Shown piece after piece: positions 17,747 through 26,377 of a DNA stretch of 64,000 bases. The notes beneath the pieces were generated by a model. It worked only from the letters and a program-made list of their open reading frames with translations, was not told where the DNA came from and ran no database searches. How positions within the stretch are numbered: the stretch's first letter is position 1; every line of letters begins with the position of its first letter. The stretch spans positions 3,924,001-3,988,000 of the forward strand of contig NC_016935.1 of assembly GCF_000250655.1 (NCBI RefSeq), read 5' to 3'. Origin of the DNA: Paenibacillus mucilaginosus 3016 (GTDB lineage: Bacteria; Bacillota; Bacilli; Paenibacillales; NBRC-103111). Both the position numbers and the translations under genes were made by a program.

Positions 17747-19081
17747 ATGGCCAAACTTCAGCCGCAGGAAGGGACGGGAGCTTGGCGGCCCGCCGGTCCC
17801 GGGGACTTGCAGGAGCTGGCCGGCCGGATCACCGCCCTGCTGGACGCCTTCGGGCGGTGCGGGGCGGACCCGGACGGAGGATATACGCGTTATTTGTACA
17901 GCGGGGCATGGCAGGAAGCCCAGTGTGCGGTAAGCCGGGAGATGGACGCTGCCGGGCTGTCGGTTTATTATGATGAGGCAGGCAACTTGTTCGGCCGCCT
18001 GGAGGGATCTTCGGCGGAGGAAGGCGCCGTGCTGACCGGCTCCCATATCGATACGGTCCGCTGCGGCGGACTCTACGACGGTGCTGCCGGCATCGCGGCG
18101 GCGGTGGCCGCGATCGAACTGCTCCACAGGCGGTGCGGGCAGCCGAGGCGCACACTCGAAGCCGTCTCGCTGTGCGAGGAGGAGGGCAGCCGCTTCCCGC
18201 TGACCTTCTGGGGCTCGGGCAGCATTGCCGGCCGCTATGCGCCGGACGCTCCGCCCGAGGCGGCAGACCGCAGCGGCGTCACGCTGGCGGAAGCTATGAA
18301 AGCGGCCGGCTTCGGGCCCGGCACGCACCGCAGCGCCCGGCGCACGGACATCGGCGCTTTCGTGGAGCTGCATATCGAGCAGGGCGCCGTGCTGGAGCAG
18401 GAGCGTCTCGACCTCGGCGTCGTGCTCGGTATCGTGGGGCAGAGGCGATGGACCTTCACTCTGCGTGGGGAGGCCAACCATGCCGGCACAACGCCGATGC
18501 GTCTGCGCAGGGACGCGCTCGCCGGCGCATGCGAGATGATCCTTGAGGCGGAGCGGCAGGCCTGCGCCTACGGAGAGGCCATGGTGGCGACCGCCGGCTC
18601 GGTCAGCGCGGCCCCCGGGCTGTCGAACGTGATCGCGGGCCAGGCGGTGTTCACCCTGGATGTTCGGCATCCGGATGCGGAGACGCTGCAGTCGTTCTGC
18701 GATGAGCTGTACGGCATCTTCGAGGGCATCGCAGCTTCCCGGGAACTGGAGTTCGCCGGGGAGCAGTGGATGAACGTGCTGCCTGCCCCGATGGACGCAC
18801 GCCTGTGCGAGGCCGTCGAAGCGGCCGCCAAGGGACTCGGGCTCCGCAGCCGCCGCATGTACAGCGGAGCAGGCCACGACGCCCAGGTGTTCAGCGGCAG
18901 CTTCCCTGCCGCGATGCTTTTCGTTCCGAGCAGCAAGGGCCTCTCGCATTCGCCGGAGGAATATACGTCGCCGGAGCAGCTGGCCCGCGGGGCGGCGGCT
19001 CTGTGCAACGTGCTATATACGCTTGCTTACGAAGAGGAAGAGAAAGAGAAAGGGGATTCCCAGCATGAAAACGTACGGTGA
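17747..19081 (+). CDS. pucF: Allantoate amidohydrolase (M20 family)
   Basis: This 444-aa binuclear metalloenzyme converts allantoate to ureidoglycine, CO2 and ammonia. Metal ligands and signatures are present: GSHIDTV, YDGAAGI, CEEEGSRFP, ELHIEQG, NHAGTTPM and GAGHDAQ. ATG 17747 has GGAGG 9 bases upstream and is preferred to the upstream ATG at 17702. The reading frame overlaps pucG by 17 bases. Confidence 0.95.
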   Translation: MAKLQPQEGTGAWRPAGPGDLQELAGRITALLDAFGRCGADPDGGYTRYLYSGAWQEAQCAVSREMDAAGLSVYYDEAGNLFGRLEGSSAEEGAVLTGSHIDTVRCGGLYDGAAGIAAAVAAIELLHRRCGQPRRTLEAVSLCEEEGSRFPLTFWGSGSIAGRYAPDAPPEAADRSGVTLAEAMKAAGFGPGTHRSARRTDIGAFVELHIEQGAVLEQERLDLGVVLGIVGQRRWTFTLRGEANHAGTTPMRLRRDALAGACEMILEAERQACAYGEAMVATAGSVSAAPGLSNVIAGQAVFTLDVRHPDAETLQSFCDELYGIFEGIAASRELEFAGEQWMNVLPAPMDARLCEAVEAAAKGLGLRSRRMYSGAGHDAQVFSGSFPAAMLFVPSSKGLSHSPEEYTSPEQLARGAAALCNVLYTLAYEEEEKEKGDSQHENVR

Positions 19082-20324
19082 CCTGTCACCTTCGCTTCGC
19101 ACCATCATGACGCCCGGTCCCGTCGAAGTCGATCCCCGGGTGCTGCGGGCGATGTCTTACCCGATCCTTGGCCAGTTCGATCCCGAATTCACGGGCCTGA
19201 TGAACCAAACGATGGAAATGCTGCGTTCCCTCTTCGTCACGGATAATCAGTGGGCATTCCCGGTGGACGGTACTTCCCGTTCGGGCATTGAAGCCGTACT
19301 GACGAGCCTCATCGAACCCGGCGATACCGTGTTCGTGCCCGTTTACGGGCGGTTCGGCTACCTGCTGATGGAGATTGCCGAGCGCTGCGGTGCCGAGGTG
19401 TCCTTCATCGAGAAGGAATGGGGGAGCGTCTTCGACCCCGAAGAGGTGATCCGGCATCTGCGCCAGCACCGGCCCAAGATCGCGGCCATGGTGCACGGCG
19501 AGACGTCAACCGGCTGCATGCAGCCCCTGAAGGAGATCGGAGAGGCATGCCGGGAGCTCGATATCCTGCTCGTCGTCGATGCGGTGGCCACCATCGGCGG
19601 GACGCCGGTGGAGACGGACGAGTGGAAGCTTGACGCCGTGATGGGCGGCACCCAGAAGTGCTTGTCGGTGCCTTCGGGCCTCGCCCCGATCACCTACAAC
19701 GACCGGGTGGAGGCGAAGGTGCTCCGCCGCAAACGGATCGAGCGCGGCCTGCGCGATCCGAAGCTCGCCGCAGCGCCATCCCGGGAGCCGGCCGGCCTCG
19801 TGATCCGCAGCAATTACTTCGACCTCGCGCAGCTGCAGGATTACTGGAGCCCGGCCCGGCTCAACCACCATACCGAAGCGACGTCGATGCTGTATGCGCT
19901 GCGGGAAGGGCTAAGGATTCTGCTTGAGGAGGGGCTGGAGGCCCGCTTCGCCCGCCACCGCCAGTGTGAGCAGGCGCTCACTGCGGGCATTCAGGCGATG
20001 GGGCTGCCGCTGTACGGGAATCCGGCCTGCAAGCTGCCTGTCGTCACATGCATTCCGGTGCCCGATGGGGTGGACGGCGAATCGGTCCGGTCGATGCTGC
20101 TCGAGGATTTCGGGATCGAGATCGCTTCCTCCTTCGGTCCCCTCAAAGGAAAAATCTGGCGCATCGGCACGATGGGCTTCTCGGCCCGCAAAAAGAACGT
20201 GCTGCATGTGCTCGGCGCCCTTGAAGCCGTTCTGATCCGCCACGGGGTCAGCGTGGCCCGCGGCGAAGGCGTGCAGGCCGCCCTCGATGTATACCGGAAC
20301 GGAAAGGAGGCCTCCTATGCGTAA
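19065..20324 (+). CDS. pucG: (S)-ureidoglycine-glyoxylate aminotransferase
   Basis: This 419-aa class V PLP aminotransferase passes the amino group of ureidoglycine to glyoxylate, giving oxalurate and glycine (known for B. subtilis PucG). The PLP-binding Lys is in GGTQKCLSVPSG, and the cofactor Asp in VVDAVATIGG. ATG 19065 is preferred because AAAGGGG lies just upstream; it starts inside the end of pucF. Alanine- or serine-glyoxylate aminotransferase is the alternative, but the position after pucF favours PucG. Confidence 0.92.
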   Translation: MKTYGDLSPSLRTIMTPGPVEVDPRVLRAMSYPILGQFDPEFTGLMNQTMEMLRSLFVTDNQWAFPVDGTSRSGIEAVLTSLIEPGDTVFVPVYGRFGYLLMEIAERCGAEVSFIEKEWGSVFDPEEVIRHLRQHRPKIAAMVHGETSTGCMQPLKEIGEACRELDILLVVDAVATIGGTPVETDEWKLDAVMGGTQKCLSVPSGLAPITYNDRVEAKVLRRKRIERGLRDPKLAAAPSREPAGLVIRSNYFDLAQLQDYWSPARLNHHTEATSMLYALREGLRILLEEGLEARFARHRQCEQALTAGIQAMGLPLYGNPACKLPVVTCIPVPDGVDGESVRSMLLEDFGIEIASSFGPLKGKIWRIGTMGFSARKKNVLHVLGALEAVLIRHGVSVARGEGVQAALDVYRNGKEASYA

Positions 20325-21912
20325 TACGATGCCGGCGGGCTACCGCTCGATGGTCACGTCCCCCCATTACCTCGCTTCCGCCGTGGGCTCCGCGATCCTC
20401 CAGCAGGGCGGCAGCGCCTATGACGCCTCAGTGGCCGTCAGTGCCGCTCTGGGTGTGGTCTATCCGCACATGACCGGGCTCGGCGGGGACGCGTTCTTCC
20501 TGATCTATGACGCGGCCTCCGGCAAGGTCGAAGGCCTGAACGGCAGCGGCCGGGCGGGCAGCGGGGCCACCGTTGACGCCTATACGCGTCAAGGCTTGTT
20601 CGCCATCCCGCACCGCGGGCCGCTCAGCGCCGTGACGGTGCCGGGCATGGTCGACGCCTGGTGGGAGGTGTGGCAGCGCGGCGGCCGGCTCCCCTGGGCC
20701 GACGTGCTGGAGCCCGCCCGGCGCTATGCGGAGGAAGGGTTCCCGGTCTCGCGGGATCTTCACCGCTGGATGCAGCGTGACGAGGCGTGGCTGCGGCAGG
20801 ACGCAGGGCTCAGCTCGCTTTACTTAAGCGGCGGCCGGCTGCTCGGCGAAGGGGAGCGGCTGGTGCAGCCGGATCTTGCCGCCGCGCTCCGTACGCTTCA
20901 AGCGGAGGGGCGGGACGCCTTTTACACCGGCTCGCTTATGAAAGGGATTACGGAAGGGCTGCGGAAGGACGGCGGACTGCTCGTTCCGGAAGACTTTGCC
21001 GCCCACCGCAGCACCTGGGTGAAGCCCGTGTCGACCACCTACCGGGGCTGCGAGGTGCTCCAGATGCCGCCGAACTCGCAGGGCTTCTCCGTTCTTATGA
21101 TGCTGAACATGCTCGAAGGGATGGACCTCTCCGGCATCGGCCGCAACTCGGCGGAGTTCTATCACCTCGCTGCGGAAGTCGTGAAGCGGGCGTTCCGTGA
21201 CCGCGACCGGTACCTCACCGACCCGGAGTTCGCAGCGGTTCCGCTGGAGCAGCTGCTGAGCAAGGAGTACGCGCAGACACTCGCAGCGGGCATCGAGCTG
21301 CAGCCTCCGGCGGCCGCTCCCCATTTGTCCCCGGCCTCCGGGCAGGATACCGCTTATGCGGCGGTTGTGGACGAAGATGGAAATGCGGTATCATTTATCC
21401 AAAGCCTGTATTTCGACTTCGGATCGGCTTACATGCCGGAAGGCACCGGGATTATCCTGCAGAACCGCGGCTCGTTCTTCTCGCTGGAGGAGACGCATGT
21501 CAACGCGCTGGCCCCGGGCAAACGAACGTTCCATACCCTGATGCCCGGCATGATGCTCCAGAACGGTGTTCCTTCACTCCTTATGGGAACCCAGGGAGGG
21601 GAGGGACAGCCGCAGACGACGCTGTCGCTCATTACCGGCGTGGTGGATTACGGCTGTACGATCCAGGAAGCGGTGGACCTGCCGCGCTGGGTGTACGGCC
21701 GGACGTGGGGCGAGGACAGCGACAAGCTGCGCATCGAAGACCGCGGACTCGGCGCGGAGGCGGACCGACTCAAAGCCTGGGGCCATAACGTCCAGCTCTT
21801 CGGGGCATGGGACGGCATCATGGGCCAGGCGCAGGGCATCCGGATCGGAAGCGACGGCCTGCGGACCGGAGCGGCGGATCTTCGCGGGGACGGTGCCGCG
21901 ATCGGATGGTAG
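20317..21912 (+). CDS. Gamma-glutamyltranspeptidase-family hydrolase, HpxW (oxamate amidohydrolase)-like
   Basis: This 531-aa N-terminal-nucleophile hydrolase has the N-terminal stretch GLGGDAFFLIYD and the self-cleavage/catalytic Thr in DTAYAAVVDEDGN, followed by the small-subunit sequence. There is no signal peptide, so it should be cytoplasmic, unlike secreted GGT. ATG 20317 lies 6 bases after AAAGGAGG and overlaps the pucG stop. In Klebsiella, the GGT-family enzyme HpxW of the allantoin pathway hydrolyses oxamate to oxalate and ammonia. Placement directly after pucG, which makes the oxamate precursor oxalurate, fits that role (inference). Confidence 0.82.
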   Translation: MRNTMPAGYRSMVTSPHYLASAVGSAILQQGGSAYDASVAVSAALGVVYPHMTGLGGDAFFLIYDAASGKVEGLNGSGRAGSGATVDAYTRQGLFAIPHRGPLSAVTVPGMVDAWWEVWQRGGRLPWADVLEPARRYAEEGFPVSRDLHRWMQRDEAWLRQDAGLSSLYLSGGRLLGEGERLVQPDLAAALRTLQAEGRDAFYTGSLMKGITEGLRKDGGLLVPEDFAAHRSTWVKPVSTTYRGCEVLQMPPNSQGFSVLMMLNMLEGMDLSGIGRNSAEFYHLAAEVVKRAFRDRDRYLTDPEFAAVPLEQLLSKEYAQTLAAGIELQPPAAAPHLSPASGQDTAYAAVVDEDGNAVSFIQSLYFDFGSAYMPEGTGIILQNRGSFFSLEETHVNALAPGKRTFHTLMPGMMLQNGVPSLLMGTQGGEGQPQTTLSLITGVVDYGCTIQEAVDLPRWVYGRTWGEDSDKLRIEDRGLGAEADRLKAWGHNVQLFGAWDGIMGQAQGIRIGSDGLRTGAADLRGDGAAIGW

Positions 21913-21969
21913 AAGTGCCGTCCGTCACCGGAGCCTCAGCAACTAAGGACAAAAGGACGGTAACTGGTT

Positions 21970-22518
21970 ATGATTGCAACGCTGTGGAAGTTATTTTTTT
22001 CCTTCGGTACGGCTACCCTGCTCGGCTACGGCGGAGGGCCTTCGATCATCCCGCTGTACGAGGATCAGGTGGTGAACCGCAACCAGTGGATGGATACGGC
22101 GGAATTCGGGCGGGCGCTGGCCTTCGGCAATGCGCTCCCCGGTCCGATCGCTACGAAGCTCGCCGCCTACATCGGCTATAAGGTGGCCGGCTGGGCGGGC
22201 GGCGCGGTCGCCCTGGCGGCGGTCGTGCTGCCTACGGCACTTCTCATGATCGCGCTGGCCGGCGTCATGCTGAAGCTTGAAGGCAACCCGTATGTCAAGG
22301 GCATGATCCGCGGCATCCAGCCGGTCATCTTCGTCATGATGGCGATGCTCGCCTATGACTTTGCCAAGTACGCGTTCCAGTCCTCGGCCGGACCGGTCTC
22401 TTTCCTGCCGTTCGCCATTGCGGCCGGCTTCTTCATCCTCGTGCAGTACCTGCAGCTCAATGCGGTATGGGGCATCCTCCTCTCGCTGGGCATCGGCGCT
22501 TTCTTCCTCCGGGGGTAG
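21970..22518 (+). CDS. Half-size CHR (chromate ion transporter) family membrane protein
   Basis: This 182-aa protein has about six hydrophobic segments and the CHR motif region near the N-terminus (SFGTATLLGYGGGPSIIPL, then FGNALPGPIATKLA). Short-chain CHR proteins usually occur as two adjacent half-genes; only one is found here. It is co-directional with pucG and the HpxW-like gene and ends the island. Chromate export seems unlikely as its job in this setting; an oxyanion or organic anion product is possible (inference). Confidence 0.85.
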   Translation: MIATLWKLFFSFGTATLLGYGGGPSIIPLYEDQVVNRNQWMDTAEFGRALAFGNALPGPIATKLAAYIGYKVAGWAGGAVALAAVVLPTALLMIALAGVMLKLEGNPYVKGMIRGIQPVIFVMMAMLAYDFAKYAFQSSAGPVSFLPFAIAAGFFILVQYLQLNAVWGILLSLGIGAFFLRG

Positions 22519-22583
22519 GTTCTTAAGCCCGTACTGCACCAGAGCATGAGCCTGCGGCCTTCTCGCCCCCTGAATACCGTAAC

Positions 22584-22637
22584 GCCAAAGAAGCACCTTC
22601 GTTTTCGCTAAACCGCGAACGGGGGTGCTTCTTTGGC
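22584..22637. terminator. Strong hairpin ending the purine island
   Basis: A perfect 14-base stem (GCCAAAGAAGCACC paired with GGTGCTTCTTTGGC) encloses a 26-nt loop with a weak inner stem. There is no clear T-run, but its place between convergent genes suggests a bidirectional terminator. Confidence 0.55.
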
Positions 22638-22727
22638 ATGGGGAAAGCTCGGGCTTCAGGGCCTATTCTGCGCGCCTGCCGTTCTCCCGCAAGAATATCG
22701 GCTGAACTATGCAGCAGGAAAGCCGGT

Positions 22728-23339
22728 TCAGCACGAAGACTGCTTCAGCATCGCGAGCTTGGCGGCGCAGCGGCGGCGGTACAGGAAGGTCCATAGAACG
22801 GCGGAGCCAATGAACCCGTACAGCACTAGATGGGAGAGAGCCATGTAGGTTTCGATGGGCAGCTCGTTCACCATGAGGATGCGGACCGCCGCCTCCGTGG
22901 TCAGAATCAGTCCCCAGACCAGGGTCATACGCTTCATGACACCGCGGAAGTAGGCATACTGCCAGTTTTCCGAGAAGGGGCTGTTAGGGACAAAACGGAC
23001 GGCGAGGTAATAGATGAGCGGACGCGGGAAGAAGAGGGAGCCGAGGAAGAAAAGTCCGACGCCGGCCGTGATCAGGGATTCCCGGACAAGCAGGATCTTC
23101 TCACTGCCGCCCATCCAGACCAGCGCCAGCGACAGGAGCAGGGTGAAGAGCATGAGCGAACCGAAGGCATCCAGCCTGCGGTGCCGGATCAATTGGACCG
23201 CGTTGTCCGCCAGCGGCACCAAGGTGGCTATAGACAGGGCGGCCATGCTGCTCATGTGGGCGGATAACCAGACATACAGACCCCAGGGCAGCAGGCCGTT
23301 GAGGGCCAGGGTAACAAGCAGATAGGCACGTTTAGACAT
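22728..23339 (-). CDS. VC0807-family integral membrane protein
   Basis: This 203-aa protein has about six hydrophobic segments, including a Met-Ser-rich first loop and the family-like stretch LITAGVGLFFLGSLFF. No catalytic motif is visible. It resembles the VC0807 family of uncharacterised membrane proteins by pattern. It is divergent from the PadR-type regulator, whose operator lies between them, so PadR probably controls it. Confidence 0.6.
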   Translation of the reverse strand: MSKRAYLLVTLALNGLLPWGLYVWLSAHMSSMAALSIATLVPLADNAVQLIRHRRLDAFGSLMLFTLLLSLALVWMGGSEKILLVRESLITAGVGLFFLGSLFFPRPLIYYLAVRFVPNSPFSENWQYAYFRGVMKRMTLVWGLILTTEAAVRILMVNELPIETYMALSHLVLYGFIGSAVLWTFLYRRRCAAKLAMLKQSSC

Positions 23340-23382
23340 TTCGTTCAGCTCCCGACTTTGAATAAAATAAGTTATGAATGAT

Positions 23383-23447
23383 ATAGGTACAAATTAACAT
23401 ATCTATTCCTTGCCCGTCAATCTTTATTTATGTTAAAATGAACCTAT
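23383..23447. promoter_or_regulatory. Large inverted-repeat operator and promoter of the PadR gene
   Basis: Two 19-base arms, 23383-23401 (begins ATAGGT, ends TTAACATA) and 23429-23447 (begins TATGTTAA, ends ACCTAT), are inverted repeats matching at 16 of 19 positions and separated by 27 bases. A sigma-A-like promoter TTGCCC (23410-23415), 18-base spacer, TAAAAT (23434-23439) reads toward padR, with its -10 inside the right arm. The layout suits autorepression and control of the divergent membrane protein gene. Confidence 0.6.
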
Positions 23448-23511
23448 GTTAAGGATGCTAAGAAGCCAGCGGCATCCAAAGTTGAATTTTGCACAGAGAG
23501 GATGCGCCATC

Positions 23512-24078
23512 ATGAACTCGATTCGCTATGCCCTGCTTTCCTTATTGGCGCGTGAGCCTCTCAGCGGTTATGATATCAAGCAGCATATGAACGGCAGACT
23601 GGGTCCCTTCTGGAAGGTCGGAAGCAACCAGGTCTATCCGGAGCTGTCCAAGCTCGAAGGCGAAGGGCTGATCCGGCTGCTGGGCGTGGAACAGCTTTCG
23701 TACCGTCCAGCCAGAAAGGTGTATGAGCTGACGGACTCCGGAAGGGAGGCGCTTGCGGAGTGGGTCCTGGAACCGGCCGAGACGGAATTCAGCCTGCGCG
23801 ATGATTTTATCCTCAAGGCCTATAATCTATGGCTCGTGGAGCCTGAGCAGATGATCCGGCAGCTGGAGCGGATTCAGCAGCACCATGAAGCGAAGCTGGC
23901 GGCTTATCTCGACAAATCGGCGGAACTGGAGCGGGCGCTCTCCGGGAAGACGAGCAGTGACCCGTTGTACGGGACGGCGGCGGTATTGGACTTCGGGATC
24001 CGCCACGAGCGCCAATACCTGGAGTGGTGCCAGGAGTGGATCCGCCGGCTGGACGGAGAAGGCGCCGGGCCCAAGTAG
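23512..24078 (+). CDS. PadR-family transcriptional regulator
   Basis: This 188-aa protein has an N-terminal winged helix (IRYALLSLLAREPLSGYDIK, then QVYPELSKLEGEGLI with the wing RKVYELTDSGREAL) and a C-terminal helical dimerisation domain of the Vir_C_2 type. ATG 23512 is chosen because the sequence before it (from 23446) is outside the family and overlaps the promoter; GAGAGGA lies upstream. It probably senses a small molecule and represses itself and the divergent membrane gene. Confidence 0.88.
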   Translation: MNSIRYALLSLLAREPLSGYDIKQHMNGRLGPFWKVGSNQVYPELSKLEGEGLIRLLGVEQLSYRPARKVYELTDSGREALAEWVLEPAETEFSLRDDFILKAYNLWLVEPEQMIRQLERIQQHHEAKLAAYLDKSAELERALSGKTSSDPLYGTAAVLDFGIRHERQYLEWCQEWIRRLDGEGAGPK

Positions 24079-24109
24079 CGTGCTGTATATGCGGGACAAA
24101 TGGTTTTAA

Positions 24110-24140
24110 GGCAGCCGATGGGATCGGCTGCCTTTTGATT
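24110..24140 (+). terminator. Intrinsic terminator of the PadR gene
   Basis: A perfect 9-base stem GGCAGCCGA/TCGGCTGCC with a 5-nt loop is followed by TTTTGATTTT. Confidence 0.85.
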
Positions 24141-24320
24141 TTGCAGCTCGATAGGAAAGCGAAGGGACTCGAAGGACCGCATTGTGCATGCACACGGTTA
24201 AGGATAACTGAAACCTTGCGAACAATATATTTGTTTTCACACCTTCGAATTATGTTTCATTCCAATTCCCATAGGCATGGATCCAACTTTTGATTCTATA
24301 TTTGGGTATATATTACCTAC

Positions 24321-24706
24321 TTAAACGGTGAAGCGGTGGAGAACAAGGGCGACTCGACCCTGCTCAGCGGCAAGGACAATGTGGTTAAGCAGTACAGTAA
24401 TCTGGTTGCGATCTAGGCGTACCGCAATGCTTCGACTACTGTGGAATACCCGCTGAGCAAGCAGTATGCCCGCTTTAAAGCTTCCGTTTCGCTGACGGAA
24501 GATGCCATGACGACGGATGACAAAGGAACGGTGGAGATTCCGGTCGGCGATCAGCCGGCCCAAACCGTGAATCTTCAGGCGAACATGCTGCCGGTAGACT
24601 TGGAAGCGGACATTACGGGCGCGAGCAAGATCAAGTTCCTGGTCACGAATACGGAGGATCCAGATTCCTCCGGGCGGGGGTGCTCGATGCATATTTCGAA
24701 AAGTAG
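24321..24706 (+). pseudogene. Decayed C-terminal fragment of a stalk/NPCBM-like surface protein
   Basis: One frame reads from YLNGEAVENKGD through TAG 24414-24416 into AYRNASTTVEYPLSKQY and on through a beta-rich segment, as seen in Paenibacillus copper-amine-oxidase-like stalk proteins with an NPCBM-like domain. Near 24670 the frame shifts again, after which LDAYFEK and TAG 24704-24706 would give the natural end. No start codon, ribosome binding site or N-terminal part is present. The 105-aa ORF from 24441 is the piece between the two lesions and is probably not expressed. The family assignment is from pattern only. Confidence 0.55.
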
Positions 24707-25307
24707 TGCAGCGATGAAGGGCTTGGGATCGTTCATAACATCATATGCATGGTTTTAGGCTGCCGGCTTGACGGCGGTCTTTGGTGCGTCCAGGACAGGA
24801 GCCTGCAGGGGAGACGGCAAGATGCCTGGGCCGGCTGCCAGAGAATGAGGGGCCGTTTATTCTCAACAAGCATGAATATACATAAGATATAATATGTAAA
24901 CAAATTACTTGATGCGAGCGCACCTATCCAAGGACTCCACGAAGAGCCTGTCATCGAAAGGATAAAAAATATAAACTTGTTATAAATATACTTGTTCTCA
25001 CGTATTAAATTTGTTAACTTCCCCGTGCCTCCCCCGGACCGTCATACCCGGCACCGCCGCTTCTCTCTCCCAAGTAACAAACCCTTTTGTATCAAGGGGA
25101 GGGCAGCCGTCAGGGCAGAGTGAAGTTCAATTTATACCATAAGACATCCGGTTCCTCAGGAAGTCATATAATAGTTCAGCACAGCGCGTTAAATAACATA
25201 ATAAATATCACATTTAGCGAATTATTATAACACAATGTTCGGATGTAAAGGATTACAATCCGCCTATTTTTGCATAAATCATCTATGCGTACGTTTTTTT
25301 TGCTGAT
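24707..25307. other. AT-rich intergenic region without a gene
   Basis: About 600 bases separate the decayed fragment from the oxidoreductase operon. It is markedly more AT-rich than the surroundings from about 24,890 on, and has no ORF with a credible binding site. Several -10-like TATAAT/TATAAC stretches occur, but none has a convincing -35. It probably holds the promoter of the downstream operon. Confidence 0.5.
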
Positions 25308-25335
25308 ATACTGAATTCGTGGGAAAGTTCAGTAT
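25308..25335. promoter_or_regulatory. Inverted repeat in the leader of the oxidoreductase operon
   Basis: Perfect 8-base arms ATACTGAA (25308-25315) and TTCAGTAT (25328-25335) are separated by 12 bases, immediately before the ribosome binding site of the gamma-delta gene. It could be a protein operator or a small leader hairpin; the sequence does not decide. Confidence 0.35.
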
Positions 25336-25363
25336 TTTCCAACTATTGAGGGGAGTTGAACTC

Positions 25364-26377
25364 ATGAGGGTCTTACCGAAAACGAATGACCTCGGTTTCT
25401 TCGAAATCCGACTCGAGTCCATCGGCGGCCTGGGTGCAAACCTGGCAGGCAAAATGCTGGCCGAAGCGGGCGTCGTCGGGAGCGGGTTTAACGGTGTCAG
25501 CTTCTCTTCCTACGGGTCCGAGAAAAAGGGATCGCCCGTTAAGGCACATATCCGGTTCTGTGATCTGAACACGAACATCCGGGACACGACGCCCGTGGAG
25601 CGGCCGCATGTCGTTGGCGTGTTCCACGAGAATCTGTCGAAGACCGTGAACGTGATCAGCGGCATGTATGAGGACAGTCTCGTGCTCGTCAACTCGCCCA
25701 AGAGTCCGGCGGAGCTGAAGGAGAAGCTGAAGCTGGTCGGCGGTACGATCGCCGTGGTCGATGCAACGGGCATCGCGCTCGAGGAGAAGAACCGGGTCAA
25801 CATGGCCATGCTCGGCGGTCTGTTTCGGCTCTGTGAGTTCCTTGATTTTGAACACATGAAAGGCATCATCCGCAAGTCCCTGGAGAAAAAATACCCCGGC
25901 GCCGTCGAGCCCGCCCTGCGGACGTTCCAGCGCGGATACGATGAAGTGCAGTTCCAGACCTTCTCGCTGCCCGAAGGCCTCGAGATGCCGATGCCGAAGC
26001 GGTGGGATATCCCGGTATACGGCTATGAGACGCAGGCGATCGGCGGGATGGTGTCCAACCCCGGCAACTCGATCCTCAAAGACCTGAGCATCTCGCGCAG
26101 CGGGATGATGCCTCACTTCGATGAAGAAAAATGCATTCACTGCGCCGCCTGTGATACGGCCTGTCCCGACTTCTGCTTCGTATGGGACGAGGCCTCCGAC
26201 AAGAAAGGCCGTCCGCAGATGTTCCTGCAGGGCATTGACTACCAGTACTGCAAGGGCTGTCTGAAGTGTGTGGTGGCCTGTCCGACTGAAGCGCTTACAT
26301 CCAATCGGGAGACGGACGGCTATGGGGAAGCCCACCGCATTCCGCACCGGTTCCGGCTCGCAGCGAAGTCCGTATAA
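25364..26377 (+). CDS. 2-oxoacid:ferredoxin oxidoreductase, fused gamma and delta (ferredoxin) subunits
   Basis: This 337-aa protein joins two parts. The N-terminal part is the POR gamma domain (LESIGGLGANLAGKMLAEAG), which supports CoA binding. The C-terminal part is a 2x[4Fe-4S] ferredoxin domain with CIHCAACDTACP and CKGCLKCVVACP. ATG 25364 has GAGGGGAG upstream and is preferred to the GTG at 25319. Together with the next gene it forms a complete oxidoreductase that decarboxylates pyruvate or another 2-oxoacid to acyl-CoA with ferredoxin reduction. Substrate specificity cannot be read from the sequence. Confidence 0.9.
   Translation: MRVLPKTNDLGFFEIRLESIGGLGANLAGKMLAEAGVVGSGFNGVSFSSYGSEKKGSPVKAHIRFCDLNTNIRDTTPVERPHVVGVFHENLSKTVNVISGMYEDSLVLVNSPKSPAELKEKLKLVGGTIAVVDATGIALEEKNRVNMAMLGGLFRLCEFLDFEHMKGIIRKSLEKKYPGAVEPALRTFQRGYDEVQFQTFSLPEGLEMPMPKRWDIPVYGYETQAIGGMVSNPGNSILKDLSISRSGMMPHFDEEKCIHCAACDTACPDFCFVWDEASDKKGRPQMFLQGIDYQYCKGCLKCVVACPTEALTSNRETDGYGEAHRIPHRFRLAAKSV

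Noticed and set aside
24441-24758. Functional 105-aa gene
   Set aside because: No binding site, start lies inside a conserved domain and the end is frameshifted; better seen as part of a pseudogene.
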